A stretch of DNA of 64,000 bases from Chryseobacterium sp. SNU WT5 (lineage in GTDB: Bacteria; Bacteroidota; Bacteroidia; Flavobacteriales; Weeksellaceae). A program made the translations under genes and the position numbers. The stretch is taken from the NCBI RefSeq assembly GCF_007362475.1, contig NZ_CP041687.1:2728001-2792000 (forward strand). Direction: 5' to 3'. Shown here in pieces: positions 34,080 to 42,619 of this stretch; position 1 is the first letter of the stretch; the number at the start of each line of letters is the position of its first letter. The notes under the pieces were generated by a model that saw nothing but the letters and a program-made list of their open reading frames with translations, was not told the origin of the DNA and ran no database searches.

Positions 34080-35063
34080 TTAAAACGGTAAATCAATTCC
34101 TTCCGGGACAACAAAATCCTTCGTATACGGATTCTCCAGAAAACTTAAAAATGGTTTTTGAAACTGAATAATATCTTCGCGTTGTATTCCATAAACCGAC
34201 CAGTAATTGGTGAGTAACTGTGCGAAAACCTCGTCATCCCAAAATCCAAAAACAGGACGATCAGCATTGGCAGTAATAGGAATTGCTTCTATTGTAATTC
34301 CATCATCGGTATTTTCAATTTTGTACTCGGCTTTGTACTGTAAAATATAGTCTGAATAATGAAACCTTGCAAACAACTCTTCAAACTGAATAGGATGTAA
34401 AACGTGACCTTTCATTTTTTCGAGGAGGTCTTTTTGTTGCTCGCCTATAATTCCATTATCCTGTAAACACGCAATAAAACCAAAACCATTCACTCCAAAC
34501 TGGAATAATAAATTAACAGTATCATCGCGGTAAGAAAAAATGTCAGCTGAGTATTTGAGCGGAAATACAACAATACTCCAAGGTTTTTGTCCCACAAAAG
34601 AAATAGGTTCTACGATGGATTGCATCATGAGATGCAAATTTCCAAATCGTTCTCTAAGCGTGGCGGATAAATCAAAGCTTTCTCTTTGTCTGAGTTTACG
34701 CGCACTTTCATACTGCATTTCGTAATACAACATGCCATAAACCATTCTTCCTGTCCAAAGGAAAAGCGATTGTTCATCAAGTTCTGCCATGCCTTCATAT
34801 CCTTTTTTGTAGGCCTTCTGAACCTTTTCCTCCAGGGCATCAAAAGCTTTTTTTACACGGGGAGAACACGGTAATTGAAGATCAGCATAAGTGTAAGACT
34901 TCGATTTATCCATCATCTCAATTCGGTCAGTTCCAAATTTAAAATGATCCATCAGCCATTCGGGATAAACAGACATTTTTTCGGTGGTTAAATCTCCGGT
35001 CAGGAAGCAGAATTGTTCGTCGAAAATCAAATCCGTGAAAGGATTAAAAAGGGATAAAGACAT
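34080..35063 (-). CDS. Conserved hypothetical protein, 327 aa
   Basis: I know no function for this protein. It is soluble, without signal or membrane segments. The N-terminus DLIFDEQFCFLTGDL...VYPEWLMDHF faintly resembles the zinc-knuckle start of HNH-type proteins, but only one of the expected Cys pair is present. The middle (PWSIVVFPLKYSADIFSYRDDTVNLLFQFG) and C-terminus (PFLSFLENPYTKDFV) have the look of a well-conserved family. It is monocistronic with a good -7 box 31 bp upstream. Confidence 0.78.
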   Translation of the reverse strand: MSLSLFNPFTDLIFDEQFCFLTGDLTTEKMSVYPEWLMDHFKFGTDRIEMMDKSKSYTYADLQLPCSPRVKKAFDALEEKVQKAYKKGYEGMAELDEQSLFLWTGRMVYGMLYYEMQYESARKLRQRESFDLSATLRERFGNLHLMMQSIVEPISFVGQKPWSIVVFPLKYSADIFSYRDDTVNLLFQFGVNGFGFIACLQDNGIIGEQQKDLLEKMKGHVLHPIQFEELFARFHYSDYILQYKAEYKIENTDDGITIEAIPITANADRPVFGFWDDEVFAQLLTNYWSVYGIQREDIIQFQKPFLSFLENPYTKDFVVPEGIDLPF

Positions 35064-35094
35064 AATTAAGTAACTCTTTAAGTTTTGAATTTTG

Positions 35095-35102
35095 CAAAGA
35101 TA
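35095..35102 (-). promoter_or_regulatory. -7 box for the 327-aa gene
   Basis: The minus strand reads TATCTTTG, 31 bp before the ATG. Confidence 0.45.
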
Positions 35103-35311
35103 ACCATAAACATAGATTTATTGGAGCCAATGAGCAGAGAAATTATTTCAGAAATACTATAAAATAATTAAGTTCAAGAAGATAGAGTTTGTAAAGAATT
35201 GGTGTTTTTGAAGTTGTGAAATTTTAATTCAACTTTTTGAAAAGAATTTCTAGTTTAGTTAAAAGCAATCCGCTGTCATTCGCGGTCTTGTTCTTTCAAC
35301 TTTAGTTTTTA

Positions 35312-36475
35312 TCAATTACAAAAGCTCTGTTTTTCGATTTCGATTTTTCTTAGCCAAGTTTCAAAAAGCTCTCTAAAATGATTTTCAGAATCCAACTTTT
35401 GTATTTGGGTAATCATACCGAATAATTGCGTTTGAATGTATTGGTCTTCTTTTCCATAATTCCAAATCGGCACGACGCACTTCTCAAAATTCTGAGTGAA
35501 GTTGGACGTTGGACGATAAATTCGGGGTGTTTTTTCATCGTCATATAGAAAGGCAGGAAGTTCATGCGTCATTTTAAATTGGAGCAGCGCAAAAATCGCA
35601 TGAAGACTTAAAACAGCCGTCGCTGGATCATTAATTCCTGGACTTAAAGCTTTTAGCGCAATTTCTGCCAACTGATTGAAGCCATAATCTGCACTTCGGT
35701 CAATGGGTTGGCCGCTGAAAAAATCTGCTGAATCTGAAATTGTTTTTAATTGATCATCGGTAATTTCATCTTTTTTGTAAACGCGAATACAAGGCGTATC
35801 CTCTAAAATAAAAGTGCCTTGACGAAAATAAAAGGAAACATATAAATCATTTTCAACACAATAATCCAGCAGTCTTTTCTCATTGAACCCTTGAAAATAA
35901 TCTGATTTCTGTGCTTTAATCTCTCTCGAAAGCAAATGTTTCCAATTAAAGGATTGATTTTTAATAAGTTCAAAATCCTTTTCCATGGTTTTAAACGTCT
36001 GCTTTCTTACCCGATCAATCACCGTTTCATATTTCACTGTTTGGGTGACATAATCCAGGAAATAAATAAACAAGAAAATATCAATTACCGTTAATAAAAT
36101 AAGAAGATAAATACTGAGTGTCGGAACATAAATACCACTGGAAATATCCCTGATCGTACTCAATAGAAACAAAGCATAAACGATGGTTCCAATATATATT
36201 CCTAAAATTACTTGCTGAAAACGGTTTTCAATCATGCTGTTCAACACGCGGTTGCTCATTTGCGAAGCCGCCTGATTTAGCACAATCATTACCATCGAAA
36301 AACTGAAAACGGTGAGCGAAATAATTGCGCCCGCAACCGTAGAAATAATTGTTCGGGCTGTTCCTGCATCTTTTAAACTGAGCCAACTTAAGCTGGATTT
36401 CAACTCTTTACCAAAAGGAGAAAAGTCCAAAACCAACATGATCCAGGATAAAAACAGGAAACCAACAGCAATCAA
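35312..36475 (-). CDS. DUF2254 membrane protein, start uncertain
   Basis: The protein has four transmembrane helices in the N-terminal third and a soluble C-terminal domain, matching DUF2254 (ISTVAGAIISLTVFSFSMVMIVLNQAASQMSNRVL and the later ALKALSPGINDPATA). The function is unknown. From the TTG at 36475 it is 387 aa and starts within the first helix. In the same frame an ATG at 36521-36523 gives six codons and then TAA (36503-36505) before the helix. A damaged N-terminus or a TTG start are both possible. Confidence 0.82.
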   Translation of the reverse strand: MIAVGFLFLSWIMLVLDFSPFGKELKSSLSWLSLKDAGTARTIISTVAGAIISLTVFSFSMVMIVLNQAASQMSNRVLNSMIENRFQQVILGIYIGTIVYALFLLSTIRDISSGIYVPTLSIYLLILLTVIDIFLFIYFLDYVTQTVKYETVIDRVRKQTFKTMEKDFELIKNQSFNWKHLLSREIKAQKSDYFQGFNEKRLLDYCVENDLYVSFYFRQGTFILEDTPCIRVYKKDEITDDQLKTISDSADFFSGQPIDRSADYGFNQLAEIALKALSPGINDPATAVLSLHAIFALLQFKMTHELPAFLYDDEKTPRIYRPTSNFTQNFEKCVVPIWNYGKEDQYIQTQLFGMITQIQKLDSENHFRELFETWLRKIEIEKQSFCN

Positions 36476-36675
36476 AGCAGGGTAATGTTTTCCACCATTT
36501 TGTTATAGTAAATACAACTCCATTTGCTAATGCTCATTATTGAATTGGTTTTCTACATTAAATATATCAATAAAAATTTAAGTTTTTGATTCACGCTCTT
36601 ATATTTATCATTTAAATAAAGGGGTATTTCAAATTCTACTGTACTTTTTCCTAAATTCGTGTTCTAATTAATAAC

Positions 36676-36933
36676 ATGAACGAAAATATTTTAGGTCTTG
36701 TGGCTGGTGCAATTACTTCAGTAGCGATGTTGCCACAACTGATCAAAGTTTTAAAAGAGAAGAATGTAGAAGATCTTTCCTGGCTGATGATTACGAGTTT
36801 AATTGGAGGTCTTTCGCTATGGGTTTGGTATGGTTTCATCAAAGAAGAATTGCCAATTATTCTCTCCAATGCTTTTGCGGTTTTGGTAAATGTTTGCCTT
36901 TTAATTTCCTATTTTGTGTATCGTAAAAAATAG
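36676..36933 (+). CDS. SemiSWEET-type sugar transporter (PQ-loop)
   Basis: The 85-residue protein has three transmembrane helices and the PQ motif in ITSVAMLPQLIKVLKEKNVEDLSW, followed by WVWYGFIKEELPIILSNAFAVLVN. SemiSWEETs work as homodimers and carry sugars across the inner membrane. The substrate is not known here. ATG 36676 gives MNENILGLVAG, a usual start. It is monocistronic. Confidence 0.88.
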   Translation: MNENILGLVAGAITSVAMLPQLIKVLKEKNVEDLSWLMITSLIGGLSLWVWYGFIKEELPIILSNAFAVLVNVCLLISYFVYRKK

Positions 36934-37015
36934 AATAAAAACAAACTTCCTAATGAAAATTAATGAAGCAATCACTTGGCGAAAAACTCCATGTTGAAAA
37001 TTAATTTGTTATATA

Positions 37016-37777
37016 TTACTTCTTTTTAATCAAATCAATTTCTTTTTTCAAACTCAAAAACATATCCTTCACCGTCATCATATCCAGAGTTTCCGTTTCG
37101 AATTCCGCCGTATTAATACTGCACGCATATTCCCATATCTCCACCAACTCAGAAAGTTTAATATCATAAGGCTTATACAACGGATTATCAGAACTCACCG
37201 TAATATTTCTGGATGTTTTCTTTTCAAATCTTTTATAAACAACGCCTTCATTTTGGGTAATGAAAATATAAGTTTTATCTTTCTTTAGATCGCTTACATT
37301 TTCCACATATTTTCCCACGATGAAAGTTCCGTTTTTAAAAGGCGGCATTGAATCTCCACTCGCCGGGAACGCCCGGAATTTTCCGTTCCTCAAAAAAGGC
37401 AGCGAAATCGTTTGTAATTTCTCAATATATTCCGGATCGCTGTAGCCTTGCAGATAACCCATTTGAGCTTTTTCGGGAATAATCTCTATTTTGTTTTCCC
37501 CTTTTTCATCGACCGTAATCGGAAGAATAGTGCGGTTATCTGGTAGCTTCATCATCTTTTCTAAAGAATATTTACTCAAATCCAGACCGACCAATAAATC
37601 GATGCTTATTCGGAAATATTTAGACAGACGAATTAGAATTTCGATAGGTGGTTCACTGGAGCCATCTTCATATTTTGCGTACCGCCCGCGGGTAATTAAA
37701 AGGTCATCAGCGATTTTCTGTTGCGAGTATTTTTGCTGACCTCTCAGATACCGCATGTTTTCTGATAAAATTGACAT
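37016..37777 (-). CDS. HTH/S24 peptidase regulator (CI/LexA-like)
   Basis: The 253-residue regulator has an N-terminal XRE-type helix-turn-helix (about residues 4-65, SQQKIADDLLITRGRYAKYE) and a C-terminal S24 peptidase domain. The catalytic Ser is Ser143 in PASGDSMPP and the Lys is Lys182 in VVYKRFE, with spacing as in LexA. The expected self-cleavage site aligns with Met106-Gly107 (KAQMGYLQ) rather than Ala-Gly. A RecA-stimulated repressor of the divergent dinB gene is the natural inference. Its own start codon overlaps a 19-bp palindrome, suggesting autoregulation. Confidence 0.88.
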   Translation of the reverse strand: MSILSENMRYLRGQQKYSQQKIADDLLITRGRYAKYEDGSSEPPIEILIRLSKYFRISIDLLVGLDLSKYSLEKMMKLPDNRTILPITVDEKGENKIEIIPEKAQMGYLQGYSDPEYIEKLQTISLPFLRNGKFRAFPASGDSMPPFKNGTFIVGKYVENVSDLKKDKTYIFITQNEGVVYKRFEKKTSRNITVSSDNPLYKPYDIKLSELVEIWEYACSINTAEFETETLDMMTVKDMFLSLKKEIDLIKKK

Positions 37778-37795
37778 TGCTATAAATTATAGCAA
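37777..37795. promoter_or_regulatory. 19-bp palindromic operator between the S24 regulator and dinB
   Basis: TTGCTATAA-A-TTATAGCAA is a perfect 9-1-9 inverted repeat. It overlaps the first base of the regulator's start codon and ends directly before the regulator's -7 box. This is where an autoregulating repressor would bind. A weaker dyad, TGAT-4-ATCA (37812-37823), sits just upstream of the dinB -7 box. Confidence 0.65.
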
Positions 37796-37803
37796 CAAAT
37801 ATA
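37796..37803 (-). promoter_or_regulatory. -7 box for the S24 regulator
   Basis: The minus strand reads TATATTTG, 18 bp upstream of the start codon and adjoining the palindrome, which would cover the transcription start. Confidence 0.5.
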
Positions 37804-37826
37804 CGGATTTTTGATATAAATCATAC

Positions 37827-37834
37827 TAAGTTTG
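37827..37834 (+). promoter_or_regulatory. -7 box for dinB
   Basis: TAAGTTTG ends 5 bp before the dinB ATG and predicts a leaderless or nearly leaderless mRNA. Confidence 0.5.
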
Positions 37835-37839
37835 TACCC

Positions 37840-38988
37840 ATGAATCGAGCAATTGCACATATGGATTTGGACACTTTCTTTGTGTCTTGTGAAAGGTTAC
37901 AGGAACCAAAATTAAATGGTATTCCTGTCATTATTGGTGGTGGTGATCGTGGAGTAGTGGCTTCTTGCTCTTATGAAGCACGTTATTTCGGGGTGCGATC
38001 TGCAATGCCAATTAAAATGGCAATGCGATTATGTCCAGAAGCAAAAGTAATCCGTGGTGATTATGAACGTTACTCGAAATTTTCTAAAGAAGTAACCGAA
38101 ATTATTCAGGAGAAAGTTCCGATTTTGGAAAAAGCCAGCATCGATGAATTTTATATGGATCTCTCCGGTATGGATCAGTTTTTTGGCTGTTATCAATGGA
38201 CTAAAGAAATTGCAGATTCCGTGACTAAAAATACAGGTTTGCCTATCAGTTTTGCGTTGTCCACGAATAAAACGGTTTCCAAAATCGGTACTGGAGAATC
38301 AAAACCTGTCGGAAGATTAGAAATTCCGGCTCAAAATATAAAACCATTTCTCAATCCTTTATCCGTTAGGAAAATCCCGATGGTTGGCGATGTGACTTTT
38401 CAACTGCTTTCGAGAATCGGAATTAGAACGATTCAGACTTTAGCCGATATGCCCGTTTTGGTTTTACAGCAAATGATTGGAAAAAATGGAGGCGAACTTT
38501 GGAAAAAAGCGAATGGAATCGATCTCACTCCCGTTGTTCCGTATTCCGAAAGAAAATCGCTTTCCAAAGAACATACTTTTACGAATGATACCATGGATAT
38601 TTTTGAACTGAAGAGATTAATTTCGGGTATGGCAGAATCACTGGCATATCAGTTGAGAAAAGAGAAATGGCTGACTTCCACCGTAGTTTTAAAAATCCGA
38701 TATGCCAATTTCGATACCGAAACCAAACAGTGTAAAATCTCTTATACGTCGATTGACCATACTTTAGCAAGAGTCGCTTTGGATCTATTTGAGAAACTCT
38801 ACACCCGAAGAATGCGACTCCGTTTGATCGGATTACGGTTTACGAATCTCGTGCACGGAACCTATCAAATGAATTTATTTGAGGACAGCGAAGAATTAAT
38901 GAATCTCTATCAGGCCATGGACCGTATGAAAAACCGCTTTGGTAAAAATGCGGTGGGACGCGCTTCTGGATTTGAGCTGATTGCCTGA
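37840..38988 (+). CDS. dinB: Y-family DNA polymerase IV
   Basis: This translesion polymerase has 382 residues. The first catalytic motif is MDLDTFFVSCE at the N-terminus and the second is KASIDEFYMDLSGM (about residues 103-116, SxDE). GGDRGVVASCSYEARYFGVRSAMP is the typical fingers segment, and a little-finger domain follows (about residues 240-350). The C-terminal QMNLF (about residue 346) resembles a beta-clamp-binding motif (QxxLF). It is divergent from the S24 regulator and 477 bp upstream of a DnaE-type polymerase, so the set looks like a damage-induced mutagenesis module. Confidence 0.93.
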   Translation: MNRAIAHMDLDTFFVSCERLQEPKLNGIPVIIGGGDRGVVASCSYEARYFGVRSAMPIKMAMRLCPEAKVIRGDYERYSKFSKEVTEIIQEKVPILEKASIDEFYMDLSGMDQFFGCYQWTKEIADSVTKNTGLPISFALSTNKTVSKIGTGESKPVGRLEIPAQNIKPFLNPLSVRKIPMVGDVTFQLLSRIGIRTIQTLADMPVLVLQQMIGKNGGELWKKANGIDLTPVVPYSERKSLSKEHTFTNDTMDIFELKRLISGMAESLAYQLRKEKWLTSTVVLKIRYANFDTETKQCKISYTSIDHTLARVALDLFEKLYTRRMRLRLIGLRFTNLVHGTYQMNLFEDSEELMNLYQAMDRMKNRFGKNAVGRASGFELIA

Positions 38989-38999
38989 GTTATGAGAAG

Positions 39000-39330
39000 T
39001 TTTTTTTAACTACAAAAGTCACAAAAGTTTTATTTTTTTAAGTTATTCAAAAGTCCAAAAAAGGGGTGCGTAATTCAATTTCGGAGAAGTCTTAATCATC
39101 TTAATTTCTTAATATTTAAAATTTCTAGGGATTTTTTAACCACAAAAGTCACAAAAGATTATTCCTTTTTTAAGTTATTCAAAAGCCCAAAAAAGGGGTG
39201 CGTAATTCAATTTCGGAGAAGTCTTAATCATCTTAATTTCTTAATGTTTAAACTTTATAGAATTTTTTTTAATCACAAAAGTTATAAAAGTTGTATTTCT
39301 TTTTAAATATTCAAAAGCAAAAAAAATTAC
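39000..39330 (+). repeat. AT-rich tandem repeat, 2.5 copies of about 130 bp
   Basis: Three units begin at about 39001, 39131 and 39263 with TTTTTTTAAC(T/C)ACAAAAGTCACAAAAG. The first two continue with AAGTTATTCAAAAG(T/C)CC, the string GGGGTGCGTAATTCAATTTC and TTAATCATCTTAATTTCTTAAT and are nearly identical apart from indels. The third decays after about 65 bp. It lies between dinB and dnaE. No ORF is seen. The rest of the 477-bp gap (39331-39465) is AT-rich and empty. Confidence 0.8.
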
Positions 39331-39465
39331 ATAAAAATTTGGCTTTGCTAACTGAAATTGAAGATTCGACGAAGTCAAATGCCTCGCCCTAATTTAAAGA
39401 ATCATTTTTCCAAAAAAACTTTGTCTCGTATTTTAAACAAGATTAAAAATTAAAAATTCATTATC

Positions 39466-42400
39466 GTGTTCCTCAATTCCCACACTTACCACAGCCTTCG
39501 TTACGGCACTTTATCGGTTGAAGAACTGGTGAAGCAAGCCGCCGATGCCGGTGCAAAAGAATTAGTATTGACAGACATCAATACCGTGACAGCGATTTAT
39601 GATTTTAAAAAGGAATGTGAAAAATTCGGCATCAAACCGATTGTTGGGGTAGAAATTCGCAAGGAAAATCAACTCCTTTATATTACGATTGCCAAAGATG
39701 AAACTGGAATTGCCGAGATCAACCGTTTGCTGACCAATCATAATTGTGACGGCATTGAACTTCCACAGGTTTCACCGGATTTTCAGAACGTTTTTGTCAT
39801 TTATTCTTTGGGAAATATTCCGGAGGTATTAAAAGAAAACGAATTTATTGGAGTTCGGGCAGAAGAACTGAACCTTTTGATACGACCGGAATGGAAAAAA
39901 TTTTTAGACAAAATGGTAATTCTACATCCAATAACTTTTAAAACAAAAAAGGAATTTAATCTGCACCGAATTTTGAGAGCCATCGATCAGAATACTTTAA
40001 TTTCGAAACTCTCGGAAAGTGATTATTGTTCACCAAATGAAGTTTTTGAATCGGTTGAAGGTATTTTAGATAAATTTAAAAGATATCCGAAAATCATTGA
40101 AAATACGCAATACATTTTGAATACGGCGGAATTCAATTTTGATTTTAAAACACCGAAAAATAAAATCTATTTTACCGAAAACAAAGAAAGCGACGATGCA
40201 CTTTTAAGAAAACTCGCTTATGAAGGTTTGGATAAAAGATATCCTGAAAGAACGCAGATCGTCATCGATCGGATTGAAATAGAATTGAGAGTGGTTACAG
40301 AAATGAACTTCGCAGGCTACTTTCTGATCACGTTAGATATTGTAAAATACAGCATGAGTCGTGGTTTTCTGCATGTTGGTCGTGGAAGTGGAGCGAACAG
40401 TATTATTAGTTATTGCCTCGGAATTACAGAGATTTGTCCCATCGAACTCAATCTCTATTTTGAACGTTTTCTGAATACGCGACGTAGAAATCCACCTGAT
40501 TTTGATATTGACTGGAGTTGGCGGGAACGTGATGAAATTCTAAAATATATTTTTGAACGATACGGAAAAGAGCACGTTGCTTTTTGTGGAACGAATGTCG
40601 AGTTTAAATACCGCTCTATTTTTCGGGAAGTTGGGAAAGCATTTGGTTTACCTAAAGAAGAACTCGATGTTCTCGCCAAAAATCCCATGGTAACTCATGA
40701 TGATAATAAAGTCGTAAAACTCGTGCAGAAATATGGAATGCTGTTAGAGAAATTTCCGAATCAACGCAGTATGCATTCCTGCGGAATTATCATTTCCCAG
40801 GAACCGATTACCAATTACACGGCTTTGGAAATGCCACCGAAAGGTTTCCCTATCGTACAATTTGATATGAATGTGGCGGAAGATATTGGCTTTGAAAAGT
40901 TTGATATTCTTTCTCAGCGTGGTCTGGGAAGCATTAAAGATACACTTGATCTGGTGAAAAAAAATCAGGGAGTTGATATTGATATCCATAAAACCACGAT
41001 TTTTAAAAATGATAAAAACTGCAATAATTATTTAAGTATTGGAAAAACGATCGGTTGTTTTTATATTGAAAGTCCGGCCATGCGGGGTTTGTTGCGACGG
41101 CTGAAATGTGAGGATTATCCAACTTTGGTCGCAGCTTCTTCGATCATTCGTCCAGGTGTGGCGAAAAGTGGCATGATGAAGGAATATATTTTCCGACATA
41201 ATAATCCGACGAAGTTTGAATATTTCCATGATGTTTTTAAACAGCAACTGGGAGAAACGTACGGAATTATGGTTTATCAGGAAGATGTCATCAAAATCGC
41301 TTTGCATTTCGGTGGCGTTTCTGCAGATGATGGTGATGTGTTGCGACGGGCGATGAGTGGAAAAAGTCGGTCCATAGAAAAGTTGCAGGAAGTACGTGAT
41401 CATTTTTTTGAATCTTGTGCGAAAAAAGGACATCCAGAACAGTTGTCGAAAGAAGTTTATCGTCAGATTGAATCGTTTGCGGGTTATTCTTTTTGCAAAG
41501 CACATTCGGCTTCTTATGCGGTCGAGAGCTATCAAAGCTTGTATTTAAAGGTTTATTATCCGATTGAGTTTATGGTTTCTGCCATCAATAATGGCGGTGG
41601 ATTTTACCGGACCGAAGTTTATGTTCACGAATGCCGAATGGGTGGTGGGAAAATTCATAATCCGTGTGTGAATAAGAGTTTGTTTGAAACTACGGTTTAT
41701 GGCGACCATGTTTTTTTGGGTTTAATGCATATTGAAAAACTCGATAGTAGAATCGTGCATTTTATTCCAGATGAAAGAAAGAAGAATGGAGATTATACTT
41801 CATTGGAAAATTTTATCAAACGGGTCCCAGTCGGAATTGAAACTTTACAGACTTTAATTTTTGTGGGTGCTTTTCGATTTACAGGAAAACAGAAAAATGA
41901 ATTGCTAATTGAAGCGAGATTACTGATGATTCATTTCAAACCAGAATACCGATTGCCGACTTTTTTTGAAACTCCAGTTCAGGAATACCAACTTCCAGAT
42001 TTGAAAAGAAACCGGTTTGAGGATGCTTTTGATGAAATAGAAATTCTGGGGTTTGCCGTGTCTTGCAGTCCTTTTGATTTATTACAAACAAAATACCGCA
42101 GTATCATCATGGCAAGACATTTACCGAAGTATCATAAACGACAAGTGAGAATGTTGGCGTATTTAATTTCGCGAAAGCACGTTCCGACCAAGAAAGGAGC
42201 CATGTTTTTCGGAACCTGGATTGATCAAGAAGGAAACTTTTTTGATACGGCACATTTTCCGGATAATTTACAAAAGTATCCTTTTCAAGGTGGTGGTTGT
42301 TATTTGTTATTGGGACAAGTGGAAGTTGATTTTCATTTCCCCACGATTACGATTTTCAAGATGGCAAAAATGCCTTTTATTCCCGATCCAAGATATGCGG

Positions 42401-42525
42401 AAGACCAGGATAAAAGTTATGAAGTTCACAAAAAGATCAACGAAGATGTGAGTATGACGTGGCGACAGCCTTATCCGCAGGAACATGAAATTGGTTTGCC
42501 GAGGAATAAAATGGTGGTAAAGTAA
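39466..42525 (+). CDS. DNA polymerase III alpha subunit, error-prone DnaE type
   Basis: The 1019-residue C-family polymerase starts at GTG with a PHP domain (FLNSHTYHSLRYGTLSVEELV). The catalytic Asp motif is PDFDIDWSW near residue 345, and FDILSQRGLGSIKD and CKAHSASYAVESYQSLYL are further family landmarks. An OB fold is at the C-terminus (about residues 880-960). It is shorter than a replicative DnaE (about 1160) and next to a Y-family polymerase and an S24 regulator, all consistent with a mutagenic DnaE. No ImuA-like gene is present between them. Start choice: the GTG places the PHP motif at the usual position. Confidence 0.9.
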   Translation: MFLNSHTYHSLRYGTLSVEELVKQAADAGAKELVLTDINTVTAIYDFKKECEKFGIKPIVGVEIRKENQLLYITIAKDETGIAEINRLLTNHNCDGIELPQVSPDFQNVFVIYSLGNIPEVLKENEFIGVRAEELNLLIRPEWKKFLDKMVILHPITFKTKKEFNLHRILRAIDQNTLISKLSESDYCSPNEVFESVEGILDKFKRYPKIIENTQYILNTAEFNFDFKTPKNKIYFTENKESDDALLRKLAYEGLDKRYPERTQIVIDRIEIELRVVTEMNFAGYFLITLDIVKYSMSRGFLHVGRGSGANSIISYCLGITEICPIELNLYFERFLNTRRRNPPDFDIDWSWRERDEILKYIFERYGKEHVAFCGTNVEFKYRSIFREVGKAFGLPKEELDVLAKNPMVTHDDNKVVKLVQKYGMLLEKFPNQRSMHSCGIIISQEPITNYTALEMPPKGFPIVQFDMNVAEDIGFEKFDILSQRGLGSIKDTLDLVKKNQGVDIDIHKTTIFKNDKNCNNYLSIGKTIGCFYIESPAMRGLLRRLKCEDYPTLVAASSIIRPGVAKSGMMKEYIFRHNNPTKFEYFHDVFKQQLGETYGIMVYQEDVIKIALHFGGVSADDGDVLRRAMSGKSRSIEKLQEVRDHFFESCAKKGHPEQLSKEVYRQIESFAGYSFCKAHSASYAVESYQSLYLKVYYPIEFMVSAINNGGGFYRTEVYVHECRMGGGKIHNPCVNKSLFETTVYGDHVFLGLMHIEKLDSRIVHFIPDERKKNGDYTSLENFIKRVPVGIETLQTLIFVGAFRFTGKQKNELLIEARLLMIHFKPEYRLPTFFETPVQEYQLPDLKRNRFEDAFDEIEILGFAVSCSPFDLLQTKYRSIIMARHLPKYHKRQVRMLAYLISRKHVPTKKGAMFFGTWIDQEGNFFDTAHFPDNLQKYPFQGGGCYLLLGQVEVDFHFPTITIFKMAKMPFIPDPRYAEDQDKSYEVHKKINEDVSMTWRQPYPQEHEIGLPRNKMVVK

Positions 42526-42619
42526 ATATGAACTGTTTTTTTTAACTCTTCTTTTTTATAGATATGTTTATTTCGTTTTAATTTCAACTATTCTTCCTGT
42601 CAGTCGTTAAAAAGAATTA

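Noticed and set aside
39000-39330. CRISPR array
   Set aside because: The units are about 130 bp, AT-rich and tandem, with no short repeat/unique spacer alternation and no cas genes.
41032-41535. 167-codon minus-strand ORF in dnaE
   Set aside because: It is antisense to the conserved polymerase core.
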